64,000 nt of DNA from DASWUZ01 sp036401375 (GCA_036401375.1 DASWVB010000027.1:62001-126000); one strand, 5' to 3'; positions 43,330 to 53,107 are shown, counted from the first letter of the stretch. The notes: generated by a model from the sequence alone, not told the origin. Translations and numbers: made by a program.

Positions 43330-44252
43330 TGCCCTCGCCGTCTCAGCCCCTGCGCGCTCCCGACCCGCTGCCGCCGGGGATCACCTTAAGCCTCGCCGCC
43401 CCTGCCGCCGAGATAGCTATTGCCGCTGGCGCGCTGGTCCGTAACTATTACGACAGCGCCGTGGAGACCGAATACAAAGGGGACGTGGACCTAGTCACCG
43501 AGGCAGACAGGGCCAGCGAGCGCCTTATCGTCAAGTTGCTGCACCAGCATTTCCCAAGCCACGGCATCTACGGCGAAGAGGGCACCCGCGACCGCATCGA
43601 CAACGAATATCGCTGGTATATCGATCCGCTCGACGGCACCACTAACTTCGCCCATCGCTACCCCGTCTTCTGCATCTCGATGGGCCTCGAGCATCGTCCC
43701 GCCGGCCTGCGTTCCGATCAGGACGGCCCCATCGTTGCGGGGGTTATCTACGACCCGATGCGCGAGGAGCTCTTCGTGGCCGAGAGAGGCCGAGGCGCAT
43801 ACCTTGACGGCCGCCGGATCCACGTCTCCACCACGCCAGACCTCAGCGAAGGTCTCTTTGCGACCGGCTTTCCCAGCCGCAAACGGCATGAAAACCCGAA
43901 TATACACTTCTACCAGGAGATCACCCTGCGCTCTCACGGAGTACGGCGCGCGGGCTCCGCGGCGCTCGATCTCGCCTACACGGCATGCGGCCGCTTCGAT
44001 GGCTACTGGGAGTTCAATCTCAACCCTTGGGACACCTCGGCTGGCGTCCTTCTGGTCGAGGAGGCGGGTGGCGTAGTCACCAGCTTCGACGGCACCGGCT
44101 TTCAACTCAACAGCAGAGAGGTTCTGGCTTCGAACCGCATCCTTCATTCCAGGCTGCAGGCGCTCTTTGCAGATATGTTTGCAGGCCGCAACCTAGAGCC
44201 CATGCTGACGCCCGCTGAGTTTGCCGCCCTTCGAGCTGCAAAGCCTGCCTGA
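43329..44252 (+). CDS. suhB: Inositol monophosphatase family protein
   Basis: A 307-residue Mg-dependent phosphatase. All three metal-site motifs are visible: GEEGTRD, DPLDGTTNFAHR (metal-binding Asp pair) and the C-terminal NLNPWDTSAGVLLVEEAGG. FATGFPSRKRHE is also typical. It hydrolyses inositol 1-phosphate or related sugar phosphates in the cytoplasm; SuhB proteins also affect RNA processing in E. coli. The overlap with the Hfq-like gene supports co-expression. An N-terminal Pro/Ser-rich run of about 15 residues precedes the domain. Confidence 0.93.
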   Translation: MPSPSQPLRAPDPLPPGITLSLAAPAAEIAIAAGALVRNYYDSAVETEYKGDVDLVTEADRASERLIVKLLHQHFPSHGIYGEEGTRDRIDNEYRWYIDPLDGTTNFAHRYPVFCISMGLEHRPAGLRSDQDGPIVAGVIYDPMREELFVAERGRGAYLDGRRIHVSTTPDLSEGLFATGFPSRKRHENPNIHFYQEITLRSHGVRRAGSAALDLAYTACGRFDGYWEFNLNPWDTSAGVLLVEEAGGVVTSFDGTGFQLNSREVLASNRILHSRLQALFADMFAGRNLEPMLTPAEFAALRAAKPA

Positions 44253-44454
44253 TACCCGCCACTCTGAACCACGCGACAAGCACGCCCATTTCTGCGGAAC
44301 GCTAAGTAGGGTGGTGGTTCGAACGGCTTATAGGCATCTATTGCTGCAGGCCTGCCGAGCAGTGCAGCGTCGACGTATGCAGGCTTGGGCGGCGGCGGGC
44401 TGCTACAATTACCCTTGATAACGACCTTATATTCTTCAACTGGAGACAGGATTT

Positions 44455-44715
44455 ATGGCTTATGTAATCGCGGAGCCCTGCATCGGCACCAAGGATGCCG
44501 CCTGCGTCGATGCGTGTCCCGTGGACTGCATTCACCCTAAGAAGGACGAGCCGAAGTTCGCTGAAGTAGAGCAGCTCTACATCGATCCCGTCGAGTGCAT
44601 CGACTGCGGGGCCTGTGTGCCCGTCTGCCCGGTCTCAGCCATCTATGCCGCTGACGATCTGCCTGACAAATGGGTGAGCTATACGGACAAGAACTCCGAA
44701 TTTTTCGGCCGCTGA
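44455..44715 (+). CDS. Ferredoxin with two iron-sulfur clusters
   Basis: An 86-residue ferredoxin. Eight cysteines lie in two sets: Cys9, Cys17, Cys21, Cys25 (CIGTKDAACVDACPVDC) and Cys48, Cys51, Cys54, Cys58 (CIDCGACVPVCPV). The C-x7-C-x3-C spacing in the first set is that of seven-iron (FdxA-type) or long-spaced eight-iron ferredoxins. It carries electrons in the cytoplasm; partner not known from context. A purine-rich GGAGACAGG precedes the ATG, and a terminator follows at once, so it is monocistronic. Confidence 0.95.
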   Translation: MAYVIAEPCIGTKDAACVDACPVDCIHPKKDEPKFAEVEQLYIDPVECIDCGACVPVCPVSAIYAADDLPDKWVSYTDKNSEFFGR

Positions 44716-44732
44716 TGATGCTGGCCAGGGCG

Positions 44733-44762
44733 CGCGCAGCCTGAGGGCTGCGCGTTTCCTTT
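44733..44762 (+). terminator. Rho-independent terminator of the ferredoxin gene
   Basis: CGCGCAGCC, loop TGAG, GGCTGCGCG, then TTTCCTTT. Perfect 9-bp stem, 18 bases after the stop. Confidence 0.9.
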
Positions 44763-44824
44763 GTTGCGGCAAGTTTTTCGTCTCCGCAACGCGCGGCTAA
44801 CACTCCATCCCTGAGCTCCCACCC

Positions 44825-45568
44825 GTGATCGCCTACCAGGCCGAAGCCATCGTCCTACGAACCTGGCCTATTCATGAGGCAGACCTCATCGTCTCCTTTT
44901 TTACCAGGGAATACGGCGTTATCAAGGGCGTTGCCAAGGCGGCTTCCAAATCGCGGCGTCGTTTCGGGGGGGCTCTCGAACCCATGACGCACGTCCGCGC
45001 GAGCTATGCGGAGCGGCCAAAGCAGGATTTAGTCCGCCTTGACTCACTTGAAATCCTCTCGTCGCCCCTGTCGCAGCCCGTCGACTACTCCCGGGCGGCT
45101 GCTTTGGCCTTCTTCGCCGAGGTCATTGAAGACACCCTGCCGGAGCAGGATCCGCAGGATACGATCTTCCGGCTGCTGCTCGCGGTTCTCGAGCATACGC
45201 GCGTTGAGCAGGTATGGCTGCCGGTAACCTATTTCGCTCTTTGGATGACGCGCCTGCTGGGCTGGCTTCCCGACCTGAACCGCTGCGTGCATTGCGGCGT
45301 CCTGCTGGCTGGCTCAATCGCCTTCTTCCAGGCCTCCGATGATGGATTGCTTTGCCTCGAGCATCGGGGTCCAGGCGCCTGGAAGCTGTCGACGGACTCG
45401 CAGATTGTAGCGGCCCGCATCTTCAGGTCACCGATCAGCGCTCTCGGTGCGGAACCTTGGACGCGGAATCGGGCTGCAGACCTTCGTACCTTCTCACTGC
45501 AAGCCCTGCAGCGCCATATCGAACATCGGCTGACGAGCGCCGTCGCCCTGGCGCGCCTGGGAGGCTAG
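44825..45568 (+). CDS. recO: DNA repair protein RecO
   Basis: A 247-residue RecO. The N-terminal OB fold begins YQAEAIVLRTWPIHEADLIV, with VVSFFTREYG-type strand (SFFTREYGVIKGVAKAASKS) and GALEPMTHV. The helical C-terminal domain has LNRCVHCGVL and a later LLCLEH, a partly kept zinc-type motif. RecO loads RecA onto SSB-coated DNA in the RecFOR path. GTG start. It lies between a monocistronic ferredoxin gene and an acyltransferase. Confidence 0.94.
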   Translation: MIAYQAEAIVLRTWPIHEADLIVSFFTREYGVIKGVAKAASKSRRRFGGALEPMTHVRASYAERPKQDLVRLDSLEILSSPLSQPVDYSRAAALAFFAEVIEDTLPEQDPQDTIFRLLLAVLEHTRVEQVWLPVTYFALWMTRLLGWLPDLNRCVHCGVLLAGSIAFFQASDDGLLCLEHRGPGAWKLSTDSQIVAARIFRSPISALGAEPWTRNRAADLRTFSLQALQRHIEHRLTSAVALARLGG

Positions 45569-45682
45569 CGCTGTTGGTCACACGCGGGGCTGGTGACTCC
45601 TGATTGATACTTCCTTTTCCCGGGCAGCGCGCTATAGTCGATGACAAATTAGCCGACGAAGCAACGCAGGGGTGCTGGCAGG

Positions 45683-46708
45683 GTGTCCGGGAAGAGAATC
45701 ACTCAACTCGACGGGTTAAGAGCACTTGCGTTCGCCGCCGTCTTCATCCACCACGCCTTCTGGGTCAACCTGCTGTGGGCGGGCGTCGATGTCTTTTTTG
45801 TTCTCTCCGGATTCCTGATCACCGGCATTCTGATTGAGTTGCGCACCCTCGGGATGAAGAGCTACTTCGCAGCATTTTATTCCAGAAGAGTCCGCCGCGT
45901 CCTCCCCGCCTATGTCCTCTTCCTGGTCGCAGCCAGCTGTCTTGGCATCACCGAGTGGACGCACCAGTGGTATCTCTACGTTCTGCCCCTAATGAACTAT
46001 GCGACGGTAGTTCGCGGCGTGCAGGTTACGTGGTCGCTCGCCGTCGAGGAGCAGTTCTATGTCGTCTGGCCTTTCGTCATCTATTACTTACACAGGCATC
46101 TCGGTAAGATCAGCTTCCTCCTTGTGCTGACTGCGCCCGTGCTGCGTTACCTGTTCACCTACGATTTTGTCGCTTCGGGCGGCGTCTTCTCGTTCACCCC
46201 CTGCCGTATGGACCTGCTGGCGGCCGGCGCCCTGCTGTGTCTGCTCTACCGCAGCCGTAAAGATCTCGTAGAGAACTATGGGCACCTCGCCGGTGCCGGG
46301 TTTCTGCTGGGCGGAGCGTTGGTGCTCCTCACCCTGCACCACTTCCATGTGGCTCGCACAGATAACTCCCGCATCGGAAATACGTTTATCTATGAGGCAA
46401 CGTTGCTCGCCTCCGTCGGTGTGTTGCTGTGGGCGCTGAGCGGGCGCTACGTGGGGCTGCTCAACCTCGCACCGCTGCGCGCACTCGGTAAGATCAGCTA
46501 CTCCTGCTACCTCATCCACTACGTCCTCGTGCTGATGCTCTGGGACCACATGCACACCCGGCTAAGCGGGACTATCCTGGCCTTCATACTGACTGTCGCG
46601 TATGCCACAGTATCGTGGTTTGTGCTGGAGAAACCGATCCTCAACTCCCTTAAGCGGAAAGATCCGCCCAGGATGGAGCTCTACCCACAGGGCCACTCGG
46701 CGGACTAG
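45683..46708 (+). CDS. Acyltransferase 3 family membrane protein
   Basis: A 341-residue integral membrane acyltransferase (OafA/NodX group) with about ten hydrophobic segments. Motifs: ITQLDGLRALAFAAVFIHHA (conserved His), GVDVFFVLSGFLITGIL, FYSRRVRRVLPAYVLF, WSLAVEEQFYVVWPF and CYLIHYVL. These enzymes move acyl groups, usually acetyl, onto sugars of cell-surface polymers. GTG start at 45683 with CAGGGG upstream. No polysaccharide genes lie beside it, so the acceptor is unknown. Ends with a short soluble tail. Confidence 0.93.
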   Translation: MSGKRITQLDGLRALAFAAVFIHHAFWVNLLWAGVDVFFVLSGFLITGILIELRTLGMKSYFAAFYSRRVRRVLPAYVLFLVAASCLGITEWTHQWYLYVLPLMNYATVVRGVQVTWSLAVEEQFYVVWPFVIYYLHRHLGKISFLLVLTAPVLRYLFTYDFVASGGVFSFTPCRMDLLAAGALLCLLYRSRKDLVENYGHLAGAGFLLGGALVLLTLHHFHVARTDNSRIGNTFIYEATLLASVGVLLWALSGRYVGLLNLAPLRALGKISYSCYLIHYVLVLMLWDHMHTRLSGTILAFILTVAYATVSWFVLEKPILNSLKRKDPPRMELYPQGHSAD

Positions 46709-46786
46709 ATGGCCGGCGGTGAAGCCTCGACCGGCCGTTCGGCCCTGGGCAAGCGCTCAGGTTAGCTGCTACGAGGGTGCCGAGGA

Positions 46787-47896
46787 GTGGACTTGCTAGA
46801 ATGCCTACTAACGTCCTTTCGATTGAGAGCCCGCTTGGCACCGCACGCTATACCCTCTGAAACAACAAGCCCTGCTCCTGCGGTTGCGGACGCTCTAAGC
46901 TTCCAGGACCTTCTCTTCCGCCTGCAGAGCTTCTGGGCGGCCCGCGGATGCGTCCTGCAGCAACCCTATGATGTTGAAGTTGGAGCGGGAACCATGTCCC
47001 CGGAGACGTTTCTCCGGGTGCTCGGGCCAAAGGCCTACAGCGTGGCCTACGCACAGCCGTCGCGGCGTCCCGCTGATGGCCGCTATGGCGAAAACCCCAA
47101 CCGCCTCTTCAAACACATGCAGTTCCAGGTCATCCTCAAGCCGCCGCCCGCGGATATCCAAAAAATTTACCTTGAGTCGCTGGTAGCCATCGGTATCGAC
47201 CTGCGGCAGCACGACATCAAGTTCGAAGAGGATAATTGGGAGGCGCCCACCCTCAATGCCTGGGGTGTGGGCTGGCAGGTGATGCTGGACGGGCTCGAGA
47301 TTACGCAGTTTACCTACTTCCAGCAGTGCGGGGGAGTCGATCTCGACCCCATCTCAGGCGAGATCACCTATGGTCTCGAGCGCATTGCCGCCTTCCTGCA
47401 GGATGTCGACTCTATTTATGACATAGCCTGGTCGCACGATCCTCTGGTCACCTACCGCGACGTACGCTTTGCCGATGAGCTGCAGTTCTCCGTCTATAAC
47501 TTCGAATCAGCCGATGTAGATAAGCTGTGGCAGCACTTTAGGCTTTATGAAGCGGAGTGCCAGGCGCTCCTGACCAGCTTCAACGACGACTTTGCGCCCC
47601 GGCCGCTGCATCAGGGCGAGCACCACGATCGTAAACACGGAAACCTGCTCGGAGAGTTCTCCCACGGCGACGATTCACACTCGATCGACCGTGCCAAGGA
47701 CCGCTTTCCCGTCCTCCCTGCCTATGATCTGTGTCTCAAGTGTTCTCACCTGTTCAACCTGCTGGACGCGCGGGGCGCTATCTCGGTAACGGAGCGAGTA
47801 GGCGTGATCGCCCGCATTCGTAACCTGGCCGTAGGAGTGGCGAAGGCTTACCTGGCGCAGCAGGCACCCGGTCAGCCTGCCGAAAAGCGGACCTGA
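46787..47896 (+). CDS. glyQ: Glycine-tRNA ligase alpha subunit
   Basis: A 369-residue class II tRNA synthetase subunit. It has the family start SFQDLLFRLQSFWAARGC, then QQPYDVEVGAGTMSPETFLR, YAQPSRRPADGRYGENPNR, LFKHMQFQVILKPPP and GLERIAAFLQ (motif 3). It binds glycine and ATP; the beta subunit handles tRNA. The protein is longer than usual at the N terminus by about 37 residues and there is no start codon nearer to SFQD, so the extension is probably real. GTG start at 46787. glyS follows after about 100 bp. Cytoplasmic. Confidence 0.95.
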   Translation: MDLLECLLTSFRLRARLAPHAIPSETTSPAPAVADALSFQDLLFRLQSFWAARGCVLQQPYDVEVGAGTMSPETFLRVLGPKAYSVAYAQPSRRPADGRYGENPNRLFKHMQFQVILKPPPADIQKIYLESLVAIGIDLRQHDIKFEEDNWEAPTLNAWGVGWQVMLDGLEITQFTYFQQCGGVDLDPISGEITYGLERIAAFLQDVDSIYDIAWSHDPLVTYRDVRFADELQFSVYNFESADVDKLWQHFRLYEAECQALLTSFNDDFAPRPLHQGEHHDRKHGNLLGEFSHGDDSHSIDRAKDRFPVLPAYDLCLKCSHLFNLLDARGAISVTERVGVIARIRNLAVGVAKAYLAQQAPGQPAEKRT

Positions 47897-47994
47897 CAGC
47901 TTAGGGAGCTTGACTGCGCAGAGCCACCCGCCTCTCACAATCTGTAACCAAAGCAGCTTCGTATGCATTTGCGCGAGCAAATTAGAAAGAGTAG

Positions 47995-50121
47995 ATGCCA
48001 GACTTCCTTTTTGAAGCAGGAGTAGAAGAGATCCCGGCGAGGATGATCGCCGCCGCGCAAGCCGACTTGACGGAGCGGACGATTGCGCTGCTGAAGGAGG
48101 CGCGGCTGGTCGCATCGGACTACAAGTCTACGAGCTACTCCACTCCCCGGCGGCTCGCGGTGCACATATCCGGAGTGCTCGATCGGCAGGCTGACCTTGA
48201 GGAGCAGTTGAACGGCCCATCGTGGAAGGTTGCCTTCAAAGATGACCAGCCAACGGCCGCCGCTGTAGCTTTCGCGAAGAAAGCAGGTGTAGAAGTTGAC
48301 CGGCTGGTCAAAGTAACTACAGCCAAGGGAGAATACGTCGGAGCTACTGTTCACCGTCCAGGCCTGCCTGCCACCGATGTTCTCGCAGCGCAAATGCCGC
48401 AGTTACTCGGCTCCATTTACTGGCCGAAGAACATGTACTGGCGCCCAGGTAAGCCGGAGCGTTTTGTGCGTCCTCTTCAATGGCTGCTGGCTCTGCTCGG
48501 TGATCACGTCGTTCCGGTGGAGTTTGGAGGTATTCGCGCCGGTCGCCAGACCTTCGGCCATCGCATTCTTTTCGGTGACTGTCCGGTCGACGTGTCAAAT
48601 ATATCGTCTTACCTCGCGGCGCTCGAGTCCGCGTACGTGCTGCCCGAAGTCGAGGCGCGGCGGCAGCGCATCCGGAAGGCGCTTGACGCTGAGACGCGCA
48701 ATGTTCCGGGCGCAAGATGGCGCGAAGATCAGAGCCTTGTCGATACGGTGACTCACCTGACAGAGTGGCCGACCGTGCTGCTGGGCAGCTTCGAGCCGGA
48801 ATACCTCAGGCTGCCTGAAGAGGTGCTGGTCACGGTGATGCGCGACCATCAGAAGTACTTCGCGGTGGAGGATACGTCTGGAACGCTGGCGCCGCACTTC
48901 CTAACAGTACTGAACACGTCCGTCGATTCTGCTGGCGCTGACATCATCCGCCACGGCAATGAACGCGTGCTGCGCGCCCGCTTCAACGATGCCCGCTTCT
49001 TCTGGGATACGGACCAGAAAACGCCTCTCACAGGTCGCGTGGAGATGCTCAAGAGCGTCACCTTTCAGAGGGAACTCGGCAGCTATCATGCCAAGACGGA
49101 GGCGAACCTGCGCATCGCCGTTGCACTCGCGGATGGATTAACCGCTTCGGGCGTGTCGGTCGACGAGGCGGCCCTGCTCACCGCCGTGCGCCTCGCAAAG
49201 ACTGACCTTACGGCGGAGCTGGTGAAGGAGTTCACTGAGCTGCAAGGCATTGTCGGCGGCCTCTACGCGCGAGCGCAAGGCCACGGCGAGGCGGTGGCGC
49301 AGGCGATCTACTCGCAGTACATGCCTGCATCGGCGGACGGAGCCATTCCTCAGACGGCCGAGGGCCAGCTGCTCGGCATCGCGGATCGCATCAATACCAT
49401 CGTTGACATGTTCGCGATCGGGTTGGAGCCTACCGGCTCGAAGGATCCCTTTGCACTGCGCCGCGCGGCTATCGGCATCATCAAGGTCCTGGCAGACTCC
49501 GGCCTGGCGCTCGGACTCGATCAGATCGTAGATATTGCGATCGGCCCTCGCCAGGATAATGCCACCCTCAAGGCACGAGTTGTCAGCTTCCTCGAAGAGC
49601 GCCTGGCCTTTTACCTGCGCGAAGTACGCGGCTTCGCGCCCTCGATCGTGACTGCGGAGCTTGCCAGCCAGGGAGGCAACCCTGCGCAGTCGATCAAAAA
49701 CAGGGTAACGGACGCTATCGGCTTCGCGGAGGACCTCACAGCCATGCGCGGCTCGGAGGACTTTCTGGCGATCTGCGCCGCCTTCAAGCGGATAAGAAAC
49801 ATCCTCAAACAGGCTCGGGACAAAGGTGAGGCTTACCCGGACGACTTCGTGGCTGGAGCGCTTACAGCGCCTGCAGAAATCGCCCTCGCGGGCAGGCTCG
49901 AAGAGCTGCAGACAGGGTTCGGCAGCATGGTCGCGGAGCGACGCTATCGCGAGGCCCTGACCCTCATCGCCTCCCTGAGACCCCAGGTCGATGCCTTTTT
50001 TGAAAGCGTGATGGTGATGGACCCTGATCAGGCCGTGCGCCGCAACCGGCTTGCACTGCTTAGCAGCCTGCTAAATCACTTCTCGCGCATTGCCGACTTT
50101 TCAGAGCTCGCTGCGACTTAA
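47995..50121 (+). CDS. glyS: Glycine-tRNA ligase beta subunit
   Basis: A 708-residue GlyS. Typical marks are MPDFLFEAGVEEIPARMIAA at the start, YSTPRRLAVHISGV, PKNMYWRPGKPERFVRPLQW, VTVMRDHQKYFAVED, NERVLRARFNDARFFW, and the HD-like region AVRLAKTDLTAELVKEF with LQGIVGGLYARAQG. The C-terminal DALR domain binds the tRNA anticodon. It works with GlyQ as alpha2-beta2. ATG start after GAAAGAGT. Length is normal. Confidence 0.96.
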   Translation: MPDFLFEAGVEEIPARMIAAAQADLTERTIALLKEARLVASDYKSTSYSTPRRLAVHISGVLDRQADLEEQLNGPSWKVAFKDDQPTAAAVAFAKKAGVEVDRLVKVTTAKGEYVGATVHRPGLPATDVLAAQMPQLLGSIYWPKNMYWRPGKPERFVRPLQWLLALLGDHVVPVEFGGIRAGRQTFGHRILFGDCPVDVSNISSYLAALESAYVLPEVEARRQRIRKALDAETRNVPGARWREDQSLVDTVTHLTEWPTVLLGSFEPEYLRLPEEVLVTVMRDHQKYFAVEDTSGTLAPHFLTVLNTSVDSAGADIIRHGNERVLRARFNDARFFWDTDQKTPLTGRVEMLKSVTFQRELGSYHAKTEANLRIAVALADGLTASGVSVDEAALLTAVRLAKTDLTAELVKEFTELQGIVGGLYARAQGHGEAVAQAIYSQYMPASADGAIPQTAEGQLLGIADRINTIVDMFAIGLEPTGSKDPFALRRAAIGIIKVLADSGLALGLDQIVDIAIGPRQDNATLKARVVSFLEERLAFYLREVRGFAPSIVTAELASQGGNPAQSIKNRVTDAIGFAEDLTAMRGSEDFLAICAAFKRIRNILKQARDKGEAYPDDFVAGALTAPAEIALAGRLEELQTGFGSMVAERRYREALTLIASLRPQVDAFFESVMVMDPDQAVRRNRLALLSSLLNHFSRIADFSELAAT

Positions 50122-50609
50122 GCACACTTGTACACCGGACGGCAACGTGATGGCTTGGTAAACGCGCAGCCGAGGACCGCTATCTGGGACCAGGTCAATA
50201 ACCGCCTGTAAGATTCGCTACGGTCTGCGAATCGTGCCTGATGCTGTGGACGCACGAAACTGCTGGACCTCTTCGAGCGGCTAATCGACAGGGTCGTTGA
50301 GCGGCGTGTGTGGGCCCTGATCGCGCGGCTACTTAGCAGACAGCGAACATCACTGCAGCCCGCAAACAAGGAGGGCAAACGAGGGAGCTTGCGAGATGCC
50401 AGGATCGCTGGGATCACGTTCTCCTCTCATGCCCTGCTTGCCATAAGGAGCAGCTACCATTTCGATGATTCGGCTATATAACTGGTCAACCGCTGGAGCG
50501 ACTAGCGGGCGAAATATACTGCCTGCGGCAGCCGTTATAATCGAACATCTAGTGCGCGCAGCGTGCGCTCTTTGAACAAGGGTTCTTCTTCGGCATATAG
50601 GAGTAGTAG
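50122..50609. other. Intergenic stretch before thiC
   Basis: About 490 bases. No TPP-riboswitch (THI-box) consensus is visible upstream of thiC, nor a clear terminator for glyS. A plus-strand run at about 50255-50470 (LLDLFERLIDRVVERRVWAL) looks weakly coding but has no start and no family. Ribosome site AGGAG precedes thiC. Confidence 0.4.
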
Positions 50610-52106
50610 ATGAGCATGCAGAGCAGAGAAATTGGCAGCAACGGCAGTGTGGTCAATGGTAACGGCGCCACCTCGATCCTGATGCCACGCAAGCAGTGGA
50701 TTGCTCACCGCCGTGAAGAGGCAGCCCGATCTGGCGACACCAACATGTCGCAGATGCACTTCGCCCGCAAAGGCATCATCACGGAAGAGATGGCGTTTGT
50801 CGCGCTCCGGGAGCAGCTGCACCCGGAGCTGGTGCGTTCCGAGATTGCATCTGGCCGGCTGATCATCCCGGCGAACATCAATCACCCCGAGGTCGAGCCG
50901 ATGGGCATCGGCATCTCGACGCGCTGCAAGGTCAATGCCAACATCGGCAACTCCGCCGTGACTTCGAATATTCAAGAGGAGCTGCGCAAGCTGCACGCGG
51001 CTGTGCAGTTCGGCGCCGATACGGTTATGGACCTATCGACCGGCGGCGACATCCCCGAAATCCGCGACAGCATCCTGCGTCATTCGCCCGTGCCAATCGG
51101 TACTGTGCCGCTCTATGAGGCGCTGAACCGCGTGAAGCGTCTCGAAGACCTGAACATCGATGTCTACCTCGAGGTCATCGAGGAGCAGGCGGAGCAGGGC
51201 GTCGACTACTTCACGGTGCATGCAGGGCTGCTGATCCAGTACGTGCCCATGGTGGCGCGTCGCATCACCGGCATCGTCAGTCGCGGAGGAGCAATCCTCG
51301 CCCAGTGGATGACCCACCACCACAGACAGAATTTCCTCTACGAGCACTTCGACCGCATCGTCAAGGTTATGGCGAAGTACGACGTCAGCTTCTCGCTCGG
51401 CGATGGCCTGCGTCCCGGCTGCATCGCGGACGCGAGCGATGAGGCGCAGTTTGCTGAACTGAAGACCCTCGGCGACCTTACTCGCATCGCCTGGAAGGAC
51501 GATGTGCAGGTGATGATCGAGGGGCCTGGTCACGTTCCGTTAGACAAGATTGAAGAGCAGGTGATCAAGGAAGTCGAGCTCTGCGACGGTGCGCCGTTCT
51601 ATACCCTGGGGCCGCTGGTCACCGACATTGCGCCAGGTTATGACCACATAACCAGTGCGATTGGAGCAGCGATGATTGGCTGGCATGGCGCCTCCATGCT
51701 CTGCTACGTCACTCCCAAGGAGCACCTCGGACTGCCCAACGAGAAGGACGTGAAGGACGGCATGATCGCCTACAAGATCGCAGCCCACGCCGCCGATCTC
51801 GCCCGCCATCGGCCCGGCGCCCGAGACCGCGACGATGCCATCAGCTATGCACGTTATACGTTCGACTGGGACAAGCAGTTTGAGCTGTCGCTCGACCCGG
51901 AGACGGCGCGAGCGATGCACGACGAAACCCTGCCCGACGACTACTACAAGGAAGCGGCCTTCTGCTCGATGTGCGGGCCGAAGTTCTGCTCCATGAACTG
52001 GTCAAGCAAAGTGGACACCTTCAACGAGGAGGTACACGGCCTTAAGAAGCAGGACTTAACTCAGTTGGTGGCAGTGCAGACTCAGCAGCTGGCCGGAAAG
52101 TCCTGA
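50610..52106 (+). CDS. thiC: Phosphomethylpyrimidine synthase ThiC
   Basis: A 498-residue radical SAM enzyme that turns aminoimidazole ribotide into the thiamine pyrimidine HMP-P. It keeps the barrel motifs MGIGISTRCKVNANIGNS, DTVMDLSTGGDI, VEGPGHVP-type (MIEGPGHVPLDKIEEQ), and YTLGPLVTDIAPGYDHITSA. The C-terminal iron-sulfur motif CSMCGPKFC (about Cys452, 455, 460) is intact. It is shorter than the E. coli form because much of the N-terminal domain is missing; short ThiC forms are known from other bacteria. AGGAG lies before the ATG. No TPP riboswitch is seen. Cytoplasmic. Confidence 0.96.
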   Translation: MSMQSREIGSNGSVVNGNGATSILMPRKQWIAHRREEAARSGDTNMSQMHFARKGIITEEMAFVALREQLHPELVRSEIASGRLIIPANINHPEVEPMGIGISTRCKVNANIGNSAVTSNIQEELRKLHAAVQFGADTVMDLSTGGDIPEIRDSILRHSPVPIGTVPLYEALNRVKRLEDLNIDVYLEVIEEQAEQGVDYFTVHAGLLIQYVPMVARRITGIVSRGGAILAQWMTHHHRQNFLYEHFDRIVKVMAKYDVSFSLGDGLRPGCIADASDEAQFAELKTLGDLTRIAWKDDVQVMIEGPGHVPLDKIEEQVIKEVELCDGAPFYTLGPLVTDIAPGYDHITSAIGAAMIGWHGASMLCYVTPKEHLGLPNEKDVKDGMIAYKIAAHAADLARHRPGARDRDDAISYARYTFDWDKQFELSLDPETARAMHDETLPDDYYKEAAFCSMCGPKFCSMNWSSKVDTFNEEVHGLKKQDLTQLVAVQTQQLAGKS

Positions 52107-52486
52107 AGCTGGACTGGCCACGATAGCTGCGAGCGCGCAAACCGGCGCGGAGATAAAGCAGTACAGCCCGGTGCTGACAGTACCGTGTTAGCGCCGCGAC
52201 TGTACCAGAGGGGCCCTGAGAAGCAGCTTTTGACGCTGCCTAGATCTTGGTTTGTGGCCCCGTCCGCAGTTGAGAAGGCTCCAGGCGCGTTTATTCCTGG
52301 CTACGATCGACTCACGTGGGGCCAAAGCGGGAGGGAAGATGATGTACTTCGTCAACCCAAGGCTCCCCGACGGCAGGTCGTATGCAGCGGCTAGCAATTT
52401 ACGCCGAAAGAGGCAAGCCATGTTAACCTTGAATGAGACACTTAGAGAGTGGACTTGATCAAGAGATAGAGGAGTAACGCACCACC
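52107..52486. other. Intergenic stretch before rpsO
   Basis: About 380 bases between thiC and rpsO. I see a weak hairpin (GGTGCTGACAGTACC, about 52170) but no gene, RNA family or clean promoter. It likely holds the rpsO promoter and leader. Confidence 0.4.
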
Positions 52487-52753
52487 GTGCTGGCTACCGT
52501 CAAAAAGACCGATATCATCGCGCGCTTCCGCACCCATGAGAGCGATACTGGCTCCCCCGAGGTACAGATTGCGATCCTCAGCGAACGCATCGGCGAACTC
52601 ACCGAACACTTCAAAACGCACAAAAAGGACCATGCCTCCCGGCGTGGACTGTTGATGCTCGTGAGCAAGCGCCGCCGTCTGCTGGACTACTTAAAACTCA
52701 ACGACTCCGACCGCTACCGGGATGTGATCGGCAAGCTGGGCATCCGCAAGTAA
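52487..52753 (+). CDS. rpsO: 30S ribosomal protein S15
   Basis: An 88-residue S15 with a GTG start. Family pattern: KTDIIARFRTHESDTGSPEV, ERIGELTEHFKTHKKDHASR, GLLMLVSKRRRLLDYLK, and YRDVIGKLGIRK. S15 binds 16S rRNA early in 30S assembly. GAGGAG lies a little far (about 11 bases) from the GTG. pnp follows 354 bp downstream, the common rpsO-pnp order; S15 in other bacteria controls its own translation. Confidence 0.97.
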   Translation: MLATVKKTDIIARFRTHESDTGSPEVQIAILSERIGELTEHFKTHKKDHASRRGLLMLVSKRRRLLDYLKLNDSDRYRDVIGKLGIRK

Positions 52754-53107
52754 GTAAGCGAGAACCTTGTCCGCGAGAACCCCGCTCTCAAGTGCCTCTT
52801 CAGAAGGCACATCGGAAAGTTATTGGATACGCCCGGCCGTCGCAACGGCCGGCACACCCATCGCTTCGTTTTTGCACGTAGGGCTGCAATGGCGCTTTCT
52901 GGGCTCCCCATCCAGAGACTCGCATGCCGTTGATGGGGCCTTCCGGGCTCCGTTGATAGAGAGAGTTGGCAGTGTGACGAGCCTGCCTCTTCGGAAACTG
53001 TGCTCACCCATCCACAGACGGCCGACTGCCACTTATCGCACGCACCCTCATCGCATCCACCTCCCGGCGCAGATCGCCACCGCATCAACTCATGAAATGG
53101 AGACACT
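52754..53107 (+). promoter_or_regulatory. rpsO-pnp intergenic region with GC hairpin
   Basis: The 354 bases have no gene. CCGGCCGT, loop CGCA, ACGGCCGG forms a perfect 8-bp hairpin at 52833-52852, with no T-tract after it. In E. coli the pnp leader has an RNase III-cleaved hairpin that allows PNPase autocontrol; this element is in a similar place, but homology is not shown. Confidence 0.45.

Noticed and set aside
50480..50609. TPP riboswitch ahead of thiC
   Set aside because: The CTGAGA and GGTAATGCCAGC-type blocks are missing.
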